A stretch of 36,104 nt of DNA from contig JAUPLE010000969.1 of assembly GCA_030837085.1 (NCBI GenBank), forward strand, positions 1-36,104, in the 5' to 3' direction. Of the stretch, positions 18,101-29,500 are shown piece by piece (position 1 is the first letter of the stretch; each line of letters opens with the position of its first letter). Origin of the DNA: Acidobacteriota bacterium. Its GTDB lineage: Bacteria > Acidobacteriota > Aminicenantia > UBA2199. The notes under the pieces are model-generated. The model worked only from the letters and a program-made list of their open reading frames with translations. It was not told where the DNA came from and did no database searches. The position numbers and the translations under genes were made by a program.

Positions 18101-20566
18101 ATGTACGACCATCAGGCAAAAGACAGAAAAATAATTGCAGCCCAGGAAAATATCCGGGAAAAAGAATTTTGGACGGGGTTGGTGAAAGGAGAGCCGTTGA
18201 TAAGTTGTTTTCCTTTTGATTATAGAAAAATAACGGGGAAAGAGTATCCTACCGATAGTTTAGATATACTTCCCTTCACCTTTACTCCCGCAGTGGCGGC
18301 AGTATTGGTGAAAACCAGTAAAGATTCCCACCACCGGCTGCATATCGTGTTGACAGCTGCGGCGGCGATATTAATGAATAAATATTCTCGCTGGCCAAAC
18401 CAGGATATCCTGGTCATTGTGCCAATTTATCGTCCCCAACTGGATGGGGAGTTTATCAATACCGTCCTACCGTTACGAATCCGGCAGGCTTCTGCTATGA
18501 CATTTATGGATATATTAAAAGAGGTAAGCCGCGCCCTTATTGCCGCAGTGGAACATGAGAATTACCCTGTGGAACTGTTATTTGACCGTTTACCGTTAGA
18601 TATACACTTAAGCGGGGCAGGGGCAACTTTACCGGGAACGGGATTAATATTGGAGAATATCCACAATAAAGAACATATTCGGCATTTAAAGCTTCCCCTG
18701 GTTTTTTCCTTCCGCCGGGAAGATGCCAGGATTAGTGGCGAATTGGAATACAATTCGCATCTATGTAGGAAAGAACTGGCCGAACAGTTAGTTTCGCACC
18801 TGGGCTGGATAGTGGAGGGGATGATTTCTGACCTGGAGGCACCGGTCTCCTCACTTGAGATATTGTCTGAGGAAGAGAGAAAACGTTTATGGGAAGGTTT
18901 CTCTGGGATTGCAGAAGAAAAAGCCGCCGCGGTCGAACCAATGACTTCTTTTGACGAGAAATTACAGCGCATATGGGGGGAGGTGTTAGATGTAGAGATG
19001 AGCGACATCGGCGCAGAAGCCAACTTTTTTGAATTGAACGGTAGCTCCTTGAGAACATTAATGTTGATATCTCGTATTTACAAAGAATTTGAAATCCGTA
19101 TTACCCTTTCGGAAATTTTTAATCTTCCCACCTTCAGGAGACAGGCCGGGCACATCAAGAAAGCGTTGAAACAAACCTATCTCCCCATAGAACCGGTGGA
19201 AATGAGAGAATATTATCCTTTATCCTCTTTACAGAAAAGACTGTATTTCATTCAACAAGTCAATCCTGACAGCATTAGTTACAATGTCCCCTCGGTAGAC
19301 TTGTTTGAAGAGGAATTGGATAAGGATAATTTAAGAAGGACTTTCTGGGAATTAATCCGGCGGCATGAAAGTTTCAGGACCTCTTTCGAATTAGTTGATG
19401 AAGTGCCGGTGCAGAGAATATACCGCCCTGAGGAGCTTGAATTTGATATCCATTATCACATCGGCCACACAAAAAATGAGATGGAAAACATTATTGCAGC
19501 CTTTTTGAAGCCTTTTCACTTAAGTAAAGCACCGCTGTTGCGGGTTGGAGTGATTCACAATGAAAATAAGAATTACATAATGTTGGATACCCATCACATT
19601 GTGTTGGATCTGGTCTCCAACCTGTTATTCAAAAGGGAGTTCAGAAGAATTTATAAAGGGAATTCATTACCGCCAGTCAAGCTTCAATACAAAGATTTTT
19701 CCCAGTGGCAGAACAGTGAGACTCAAACCGGTATGCGCAGGGAGCAGGAAATCTATTGGCTGAAGGTATTAGAAGGAAATATTCCCATTCTTCATATTCC
19801 CACGGATTACTCGAGACCGGAAAAGCGTAACTTTGCAGGCCGATGGAAAGAATTTGACCTTCCCCCACAGCATATAGAGACGTTAAATCGACTGGCAATA
19901 GATGAAAGCGTTACTCCATACATGATTTTTCTGGCAATATATAATATTATGCTGGCAAAGATTTCCGGCCAGGAAGATATTATTGTCGGCACCGCAATGG
20001 TGGGGAGAAATCACCCGGATTTACATGAAATCATCGGGATGTTTGTGAATGTCCTGGCATTAAGGAATTTTCCCTCCGGGGAGAAAACCTTTCTCGATTT
20101 TCTTCGTAGTGTCAAAAAAAATACATTGAGTGCCTTTGATAACCAGGATTATCATTTTGAAGAGTTGGTAGATCATCTGCAAATAAAGCGGGATATAAAC
20201 CGAAATCCACTGTTTGATGTCATGTTTAACCAGGGAGACCTGGGCATTGGTTCAGGAAAAAATGAGCCGGGAGAAATTCCCCTGCCAATGGAGAATCCGG
20301 TTCAGGAAAGATACGAAATTACCACCTCCAAATTTGATCTTACTTTGTTTTATTTATCAGGAAGTCAAAATTTTGTATTTGAGTATTCCACTGAGTTGTT
20401 CGAGGAAAAATCCATAGAAGAATTTATTAAATACTTCAAAGAGATTACCGCTACGGTAATACAAAACACTTCCATTCTATTGAAGGATATTGTTATTTCT
20501 CATAATTTATGTGAATTTATTTTCGATGGAAAGGAAAATCGAATGGAATTTGAATTTGAATTTTAA
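18101..20566 (+). CDS. A-less NRPS module ½C-T-C
   Basis: 821 aa. Residues ~20-255 are an orphan C-terminal C-lobe (KEFWTGLVKGE, VIVPIYRPQ, INTVLPLR, HENYPVELL). After the usual inter-domain phrase LEILSEEERKRLW the sequence goes straight to a T domain (~285-355; FFELNGSSL, phosphopantetheine Ser316), with no adenylation domain. A full-length C domain follows (~365-815). Its active-site motif is HHIVLDL: His499 and Asp503 are kept, but the final Gly of HHxxxDG is Leu. The protein ends EFEFEF after DIVISHNLC. The T domain must therefore be loaded in trans, receive the chain by transfer, or be silent. It lies directly after the free acyltransferase gene and 24 bp before gene 7. There is no sign of a recent deletion scar: the linker is smooth and in frame. 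Confidence 0.92.
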   Translation: MYDHQAKDRKIIAAQENIREKEFWTGLVKGEPLISCFPFDYRKITGKEYPTDSLDILPFTFTPAVAAVLVKTSKDSHHRLHIVLTAAAAILMNKYSRWPNQDILVIVPIYRPQLDGEFINTVLPLRIRQASAMTFMDILKEVSRALIAAVEHENYPVELLFDRLPLDIHLSGAGATLPGTGLILENIHNKEHIRHLKLPLVFSFRREDARISGELEYNSHLCRKELAEQLVSHLGWIVEGMISDLEAPVSSLEILSEEERKRLWEGFSGIAEEKAAAVEPMTSFDEKLQRIWGEVLDVEMSDIGAEANFFELNGSSLRTLMLISRIYKEFEIRITLSEIFNLPTFRRQAGHIKKALKQTYLPIEPVEMREYYPLSSLQKRLYFIQQVNPDSISYNVPSVDLFEEELDKDNLRRTFWELIRRHESFRTSFELVDEVPVQRIYRPEELEFDIHYHIGHTKNEMENIIAAFLKPFHLSKAPLLRVGVIHNENKNYIMLDTHHIVLDLVSNLLFKREFRRIYKGNSLPPVKLQYKDFSQWQNSETQTGMRREQEIYWLKVLEGNIPILHIPTDYSRPEKRNFAGRWKEFDLPPQHIETLNRLAIDESVTPYMIFLAIYNIMLAKISGQEDIIVGTAMVGRNHPDLHEIIGMFVNVLALRNFPSGEKTFLDFLRSVKKNTLSAFDNQDYHFEELVDHLQIKRDINRNPLFDVMFNQGDLGIGSGKNEPGEIPLPMENPVQERYEITTSKFDLTLFYLSGSQNFVFEYSTELFEEKSIEEFIKYFKEITATVIQNTSILLKDIVISHNLCEFIFDGKENRMEFEFEF

Positions 20567-20579
20567 CGGTAGTGGTTTT

Positions 20580-20584
20580 AGGAG
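20580..20584 (+). promoter_or_regulatory. Ribosome binding site for gene 7
   Basis: AGGAG 6 nt before ATG 20591, in the 24 bp gap after gene 6. A strong match that fixes the start of the 9.2 kb gene. Confidence 0.6.
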
Positions 20585-20590
20585 CAGTCA

Positions 20591-23500
20591 ATGAGGATAG
20601 ATAAGAAAAAATTAAAAAAGCTGATCATCTCTGCCCAGCAAAGAAAAAAGGAGAAAGAGTATTGGATAGAGAAATTGGGCGGGGAGTGGAAGAAAAGCAT
20701 TATCCCTTATGACTATCCCCGGCATTTTTCCAGGGAGTGGTGTTTAAAATCGAGCGAATTTAAATTTGCAGAGAGGATAACTGCACAATTGTTAAAAATG
20801 AGCAGTGGTTCCGAATACGCATTGAATGTGATTTTTCATGCGGCACTTGTTGTTTTGTTGAGCCGGTATAATAACAGCCAGGACATTATCGTGGGGATGC
20901 CTATTTATAAACAAGAACATACTGGAGATTATATTAACGCAGTGCTAGCTTTGAGAAATAGATTAACTGAGCGGATGACCTTTAAAGATTTGCTGCTGCA
21001 GGTGAAGCAGAACGTCATGGAAGCGTTTGAGAATTGCAATTATCCTCTTCAATTATTGGTGGAGCACTTAAATATTCCTTATGGGCAAGACAGCGATTTT
21101 CCTTTGTTTGATGTGGCCCTATTAATTGAGAATATCCAGGAGAAAGAGCTTCTCCACACGATGGAATGCAGTATGGTTTTTTCTTTTTCAAGAGACCGGC
21201 AATCCCTGCAAGGAGTAGTGGAATATAATACTTCCCGGTATTGCAGCGATTCGGTGGGGAGGATTATCAGTCATTTTTCCATGGTTTTGCAAGAATTGCT
21301 TTTTAATGTGGATCAGTCAGTGAACGGGTTTGATATTTTATCCTCCAGGGAGAAACACCGGATTCTATATGAGTTTAATGATACGGAAGCGTATTATCCC
21401 AAGGATAAGACCGTTCATGAATTATTTGAAGAACAGGTGGATAAGACATCGGATCAAATTGCCGTTGTTTCCCGCCACGAAGAGCATGAAGGACACGAAA
21501 AGGGAAATTATCAGATTGCAATCACATACAAAGAATTAAATCATCATTCCAATCTTTTTGCTTGCACATTAAGAGAAAAAGGAGTTATGTCCGATACGAT
21601 CTTGGCGATCAGTCTCGGACGTTCGCTTGAAATGATAATCGGGATATTGGGCATATTGAAATCAGGCGGAGCGTATCTACCTATTGACCCCGATTACCCG
21701 GAAGAAAGGATAGGTTATATGTTGGCCGATAGCAATGCAAAAATTTTAATAACTAAATCCGAAATTCGAAATCCAAAATTCGATACAAATCCCAATGACC
21801 AAAAAATAAATGTGATCGTTTTGGATTTTGAACATTTGGATTTTAATTTTTTAATAGGGCATTCGCGACCACTCTCCGGTGGACTTTCGGGCTTCGAATA
21901 TCGTGCTTCGGGTTTTAATTCTTCAAGTCTCGCTTACATCATTTACACCTCCGGCACCACGGGCCAACCGAAAGGATCGCTGATCGAACATCGGAATGTT
22001 GTCCGGCTGGTGCTTAGCGATAAATTTCAATTCGATTTTTCAGACTGCGATGTTTGGACCCTGTTTCATTCGTTTTGTTTCGATTTTTCCGTATGGGAGA
22101 TGTACGGTGCATTGCTGTATGGAGGGAAGTTGATTATAGTGCCCAAAGTGGTGGCCATGGATACGGCTGAGTTCCTGGGACTCTTAAATAGAGAGAACGT
22201 TACCGTATTAAACCAGACCCCCTCGGCTTTTTATAATTTGATCGATGAAGTTTTAAACCCCCACCGGCAGAGGAAAAATTTATATATGAAATATGTCATT
22301 TTTGGCGGAGAAGCATTGAATCCGTTAAAACTGAAAGATTGGCTGGGAAAGTATCCCCAAACCAGGTTTATCAACATGTTCGGCATAACAGAAACCACCG
22401 TACATGTGACATATAAAGAGATAACCGAAAAGGATATTGAATTAAACGTCAGCAACATCGGTAAGCCGATCCCGACGTTAAGCGCCTATATATTGGATAG
22501 GTATTTAAGACCGGTTCCTTTAGGAGTGACGGGAGAGATATGCGTTGGAGGCGACGGGGTTGGTAGGGGATATCTAAACCGGGTAGAGTTAACGAAAGAA
22601 AAATTTGTAGAAAGCCCATATAATCCAGGCGGACGATTGTATCGATCTGGGGATACGGGGCGATTCCTGGAAAATGGAGATATGGAATATTCAGGTCGCA
22701 TTGATCACCAGGTAAAAATCAGGGGATTCAGGATCGAATTGGGAGAAATAGAGAATCGATTGTTAAAGTATGATGGAATAAAAGATGCAGTGGTACTTGC
22801 CGAAGAAACACCGGATGAGAAATATCTATGCGCTTATATCGTTGCCGATAAGGGATTTACATTAACAGAGTTGAGAACACATTTATCCGGTAAATTGCCC
22901 GATTATATGATTCCTTCCTATTTTGTGCGAATTGAGAAAGTACCGTTAACTCCTAACGGTAAGGTGGACCGGAGAGCGTTTCCGAAACCGGAGTTGAAAG
23001 TCGGCGAAAATTATATTGCCCCAAAGAATGAGATTGAAACGAAATTGGTAGAGTTGTGGGCGGAAATTTTAGGTAGAGACAAATTGCATAAGCCTCAGTT
23101 GCAAACATCGATAGGCATCCATGATAATTTCTTCGAATTGGGAGGGCATTCGCTAAATGCTACCATTCTTGTATCGAAGATACATAAGTTATATGATGTG
23201 ATAGTTCCGTTGACGGAAATTTTTAAGACGCCGAGAATTAAGGAATTGGCGAAATATATAAAAGAAAAGAGTAAAGAGTTCCATATATCCATCGAGCCCG
23301 CGGAAGAGAAAGAATATTATGAACTATCCCCAGCCCAGAAGAGATTATATATTTTGCAGCAATTAGTGACGGATAATACCAGTTACAATATGCCTCTTGT
23401 TATGCCCCTTGCGGAAAGTGTCGAAAAAGAAAAACTGGAATCGGTATTTAAAAAACTAATTGAAAGACATGAGAGTTTAAGAACGTCGTTTATAACAGTA

Positions 23501-26500
23501 AACGAAGAGCCTTTTCAGAGGATACACCGGGAGGTAGATTTCCCTATCGGTTTTTATGAAATAAAGGAAGAAGCAGAAGTAGTTCCACTTATTTCCGGTT
23601 TTACAAAGCCATTCGATTTGGGCTTAGCGCCTCTTCTGAGAGTGAACTTGATCGTAGTGGGATCATCCCGCTGGGTTCTATTTATAGACATGCATCACAT
23701 CGTCACTGACGGGACGTCGCAGGGCATATTGGAAAAGGAGTTCCTGGGGTTACAGGCAGAAGAAGAGTTGCATCCTCTGCGTCTCCAGTATAAAGATTAT
23801 TCGGAATGGTATAACAAGGCGCTTCGGCAGGAAGCGATAAAACAACAGGAATCCTATTGGCTGAAAGAATTTCCCGATGAACTTCCCGTGCTGGATCTTC
23901 CCACCGATTACCCGAGGCCATCGATACAGAGTGTTGAGGGGAATGTGGTGAGTTTTAGTTTCACTGTACGGGAAACAAACGTTTTAAAAGCAATCGCAAA
24001 AGAGAACGAAGCCACCCCGTATATGGCTTTACTGGCAATATTCAATATATTATTGGCGAAACTCAGCAGGCAGGAAGCTATTATAATAGGGACAGCCATC
24101 GCCGCCCGGCGTCATGCCGACTTGTTGAATGTTATCGGCATGCTGGTCAATACACTTGCCATGAGGAACTATCCATCGGGAGATAAAGCGTTTAAAGAGT
24201 TTTTACGGGAAGTGCAAGTGCGGACATTGGATGCCTACGAGAACCAGGAATATCCGTTTGAAGTTTTGGTGGATAAAATAAAAGTCAACCGGGATGTCGG
24301 GCGAAATCCTGTTTTTGATATTATGTTCAATTTGTTGAACCAGGAGGACTACAAAGTGGAGGTGCCCGGGCAAAATGATCAGGTTCCCTACCTGCACAAA
24401 AAAGGAACCTCTAAATTCGATATGAATTTAACGGCGGTGGAGATAGGAGAGAGACTTTTCTTTACACTTGAATATAGTACCCACTTATTTAAACCGGTGA
24501 GAATTGAACGGATAATCGGATATTATAAGAATATATTGGAGGTGTTGTCGCGTGATACGGGGTTAAAGATAGCGGAAATAGAGATAATGGGCAAAGAGGA
24601 ACAGGAAGCGGTATTGAAACTATCGAGAGGAATGGCAGATGATTATGAAGGAATGACGACAGTGCACCGGTTGTTTGAAGAGCAGGCAGCGAGAACGCCG
24701 GACAATATTGCCGTTATCGGCCAAACCGTAAGGACAAAACATTTACGATTTTTGGAGAATAAAAATGCATCGCCCGCACCCATCATACAATTATCATATC
24801 GGGAGTTGAATGAGATGTCCAATCAATCGGCTTATCGATTAAGAGAGAAAGGAGTTGGTTCGGACAGCGCTGTAGGGTTAATGGTGGAACGATCGGTGGA
24901 GATGATAATCGGGGTGTTGGGAATAATGAAAGCCGGAGGGGCATATTTACCGATCGATTCGGAGCTCCCCGGGGAGAGAAAGAGATACATGATTGAGGAT
25001 GGAGAAGTCCGGTGCCTGGTAGTAAGTGATGATACCGAAGATATTGGCGATGAAATTATCAATCGATTAGAGGTAATAGACCTGAGGCAGGAAAATATTT
25101 ACAGAAGAGATAACAGTAACCTGGAATATATCGGCAACGGTTCTGACCTGGTGTACGTGATATATACGTCGGGTTCGACAGGAAAACCCAAGGGAGTGAT
25201 GGTAGAGCACCGCAATTTATTAAATTTATTAAAGTTTCAATTTAAGTATACCAACATCGATTGCAGCCGAATTTTACAATTTTCCACAATAAGTTTTGAC
25301 GCCTCATTTCATGAGATATTTTCAGTGTTTTTATCCGGGGGGCAGCTCTACCTGGTAAATAAAGAAATTCGGACCAATATACCGGAGTTATTTAGACTTA
25401 TTGAAATGAATGTGATAACGACGGTATTTTTACCGATTTCCTTTTTGAGAGTGATTTTTAAAGAAGAGGAATATATAAAACGGTTACCCCGGAGTATCCG
25501 TCATATTCAGACAGCAGGGGACCAGGTGGTAATAAGTAATAATTTTAGAAAATATTTAAGAGAGAGGAAAGTTTACTTGCACAATCATTATGGGCCATCG
25601 GAAACCCATGTAGTGACGACATTGACCATATACCCGGAGGGAGATATAACGGAATTGCCGTCGATCGGGAAACCGGTGATAAATACGGGAATATATATCG
25701 TGGATAAATGGGGACATTTCTTGCCGCAGGGAGTAGCAGGAGAAATCTGGATAGGAGGAGTACAGGTTGGAAGGGGTTATTTAAATCGCCCGGAATTAAC
25801 CGCGGAGAAATTTATTATAATTCATCATCATTCATCATTCACCATCCATCATCCGATTCTATACCGCACCGGCGACCTCGCCCGACTTTTATCGGATGGG
25901 AATATCGAATTTTTAGGAAGAATCGATCACCAGATAAAGATCAGGGGATTTCGTGTTGAACTGGGAGAGATAGAAAGTCGGTTATTGAATTACCCGGGGA
26001 TAAAGGAAGTCGTTGCGTTGGTCCGAGAAGAAGGGAGCGGGGATAAATATATCTGTGCTTATGCCGTTTCCGATAGAGAATATGAAATAGCCGGGCTAAG
26101 GGAATTCCTGTCGAAGAAATTGCCGGATTATATGATTCCTTCCTATTTTGTGCGACTTGAGAAAATACCTTTAACTCACAACGGTAAGGTAAACCGGAAA
26201 GCATTACCCAAACCGGAGATAAACGTTGGCGAAAGTTATACTGGTCCGCGGAATGAAATAGAAAAGAAATTGGTAGAGTTGTGGGCGGAGATTTTAAGTA
26301 GAGATGGATTGCATGGGTCTCAACTGCAAACATCGATAGGAATCGATGATAATTTTTTCCAGTTGGGCGGCCATTCGCTAAAAGCCACCATATTGGCTTC
26401 CAGGGTACATAAAGAATTGAATGTAAACTTTCCTTTGGCGGAACTCTTCAAAACTCCCACGATACGGGGTTTGTCCGAATACATAAGAGGAAGGGGGGAA

Positions 26501-29500
26501 GAGATTTATGAATCAATAATGCCTGCGGAAGAAAAAGAGTATTATGTATTATCCTTCGCCCAGCAGCGAATGTATATTTTACAACAAATAGATTTGAATA
26601 ATACTGCCTACAATATGCCGGGAATTATTCTACTGTCTGAAGAAGTTGATACTGAAAAATTGGAAGAGTCCTTTAAAAAATTAATAAAGCGCCATGACAG
26701 TTTAAGAACATCTTTTCATATGATTGGAGATCAGCCGGTACAGAAGGTTCACGAGGAAGTGGACTTTAAAATCGAAAAATATAAAGAGTCCGATGTCCAT
26801 CGATTCGTTCGGGCATTTGATTTATCCTGCATGCCTCTACTGCGGGTGGGAGAGTTAAAAACCATGGAAGGTAGGAATTACCTGGTGGTGGACATGCATC
26901 ATATCATATCCGACGGTATTTCCGGCCAGGTCTTGAGAGAAGATTTTATGGCGCTCTATGAAGGAAAAGAACTGCTGCCATTACGAATCCAGTATAAAGA
27001 TTTTGCCCAATGGCAAAAAAGCCCGAAGGAGGTTGAAAGGCTTCACCGGCAGATGTTGTATTGGTTGAAAGAGTTTGAAGGAGAGATACCGCTATTAGAA
27101 ACTCCTTTGGATTATCCCAGGCCGCTGAGCCAGAGTTTTGAAGGAAAAAGTATCGATTTCGAGATATCAACTGAAGAAACCCGGTCGTTAAACGAGATGG
27201 CATTACAAGGGGGGGCCACGCTGTTCATGGTATTGGTGGCTGCCGTTAATATATTATTATCCAAACTCAGCGGGCAGGAAGAAATAATCATTGGCACCCC
27301 TATTGCCGGCAGGAGACATCCTGATTTAGAAAAAATAATCGGTATGTTTATCAACACCCTTGTCTTAAAAAACTATCCCATCGGGGATCGAACGTTTAAT
27401 GAATTCCTGGAAGAAGTAAAAGAACGGGTATTGCTGGTTTTTGAAAACCAGGAGTTCCCCTTCGAAGGGCTTGTGGATAAGTTGTCACTGAAGAGGGATG
27501 TGGGGCATAACCCGCTATTTGATGTCATGTTTGCTATGCAAAACATGAATACCGTTTCAACCGATCCGGGTGACGGGACCCCATCTGAAACAGGTCCGTC
27601 CGTTCAGCCTGCTTTTCCAAAGGAATATGAAAATATAATCCAGGCAGCGAAATTCGATTTGACATTCACAGCAGTGGAGAGAGGACAAAAGACGTTTTTT
27701 TCAATACAATATTGTACAAAGTTATTTAAAAAAGTAACCATTGAGCGATTCATCATTTATTTCAAGAAAATTGTATCGATTGCAATAAAAGAGCCGGGTA
27801 TAAAAATAACTGACATTGAAATCATATCGGAAGAAGAAAAGAAGCGGATATTATTCGATTTTAATGATACCGCAGCAGAATATCTGCAAGATAAAACCAT
27901 CGATGAATTATTTGAAGAGCAGGTAGAAAAGTCGCCGGATCGTATTGCCGTTATCGGTTCAACCATAGAGACGCTACGCGCAACGTCTATACAAATAACC
28001 TATCGTCAATTAAATAATCAATCCAACCGATTGGCCCTTCAATTACAAGAGAAAGGGATTCCCCCCGATTCCATCGTGGGCATTATGGTGGAGCGATCTG
28101 TAGAGATGATTATCGGAATTTTAGGCATATTAAAATCCGGTGGCGTCTATTTGCCCATCGATCCCGATCTCCCGGAAGAACGCATCGATTATATGCTAAA
28201 GGACAGCGGAGCGAAACTTTTGGTTAATGAAAAGTTTTTCGGGGGGTCCGTACCGGCGGGGGCGGTTTTTCAAAAAAACTCCCCTGGCGACAATAAACTC
28301 GCTTACCTCATCTACACCTCCGGGTCTACCGGCCGACCCAAAGGAGTGGCGGTGGAACATTCATCCGCGATAAACATATTGACAGCCATGCATCGGGAAT
28401 ATCCCCTGAAGGTTATGAATACTTACCTGCTAAAAACATCTTACATGTTTGATGTATCTGTAACGGAGTTATTCGGCTGGTTCATGGAGGGCGGTAAATT
28501 AGCCATATTGGAAAAAGGTGGTGAAAAAGACCCGACAGTTATTTTGAATTCAGTAGAGAGGCAATTTGTCACCCATATTAATTTTGTTCCCGCCATGTTT
28601 AAGGTTTTTGTGGATGAATTGGAAGTAAGCCCCCGGAATATAAGAAAATTATCCGGTCTTAAATATATTTTTTTAGCCGGAGAAATTCTTTTACCGGGAT
28701 TGGTTAATAAATTCAAGCAGTTAAATAACGCTATTGCCCTGGAAAATATCTATGGACCCACTGAAGCCACGGTTTATTCCTCGCGGTATTCACTGGCCAG
28801 TGGTGAGTTTCAGGGAAATATCCCGATCGGGAAACCCATGCAGAATGTGGTGCTTTTTATCCTGGGCAGCGATGGGAATATGAAACCCATCGGAGTACCG
28901 GGCGAATTATACATCGGTGGGGCGGGCCTGGCCCGCGGGTATTTAAATCACCCAGAATTAACCGCTGAAAAATTTGAACAGGATTTATGGGATTATCAGG
29001 ATGACCAGGATGAGAAAAAAAAGGAAAATTATCAAAAGTTTTTTAGGGGGTCAAGGGGGGCGATTTTACAAAAAAGCCCCCCTAGCCGGCGAAGACTTTA
29101 CAAAACCGGGGACCTGGCCCGTTGGGTGAATGATGGAAATATAGAATTTTTAGGGCGCATCGACCACCAGGTGAAAATAAGGGGTTTCAGGATAGAGTTG
29201 GGTGAAATAGAGAATCGATTGAGAGGGTATGCCGATATCCGGGAAGCAATAGTAATATCGAAAGAAGAGGATGAGCACAGGGATAATTATTTGCATGCAT
29301 TTATCGTTTCCGAGAGTGAGATTTCGGTTTCGGAACTAAGAGAATATTTGTCGAAATATCTGCCCGATTATATGGTTCCGTCATATTTTAGCAAAATAGA
29401 AAAGATGCCTATAACTCCTAGCGGCAAAATCGACCGAAAATCATTCCATTCATTCAATGCATTCTTGCAGCCAGGCGCGGAATTTGCAGAACCCGCAGAT

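Noticed and set aside
18101-18870. The ½C domains as sequencing frameshift remnants of full C domains
   Set aside because: Three independent genes begin at the same domain point with good ribosome binding sites, and no N-lobe coding sequence is found in any frame of the short gaps upstream.
18562-19023. Long minus-strand frames, for example 153 aa opposite gene 6
   Set aside because: They lie antisense to clear domains, show no recognisable motif and no sensible ribosome binding site.
29055-29082. GGGGGGC/GCCCCCC hairpin as a terminator
   Set aside because: It lies inside the module 3 A domain, no T tract follows the stem, and motif A7 continues directly after it.
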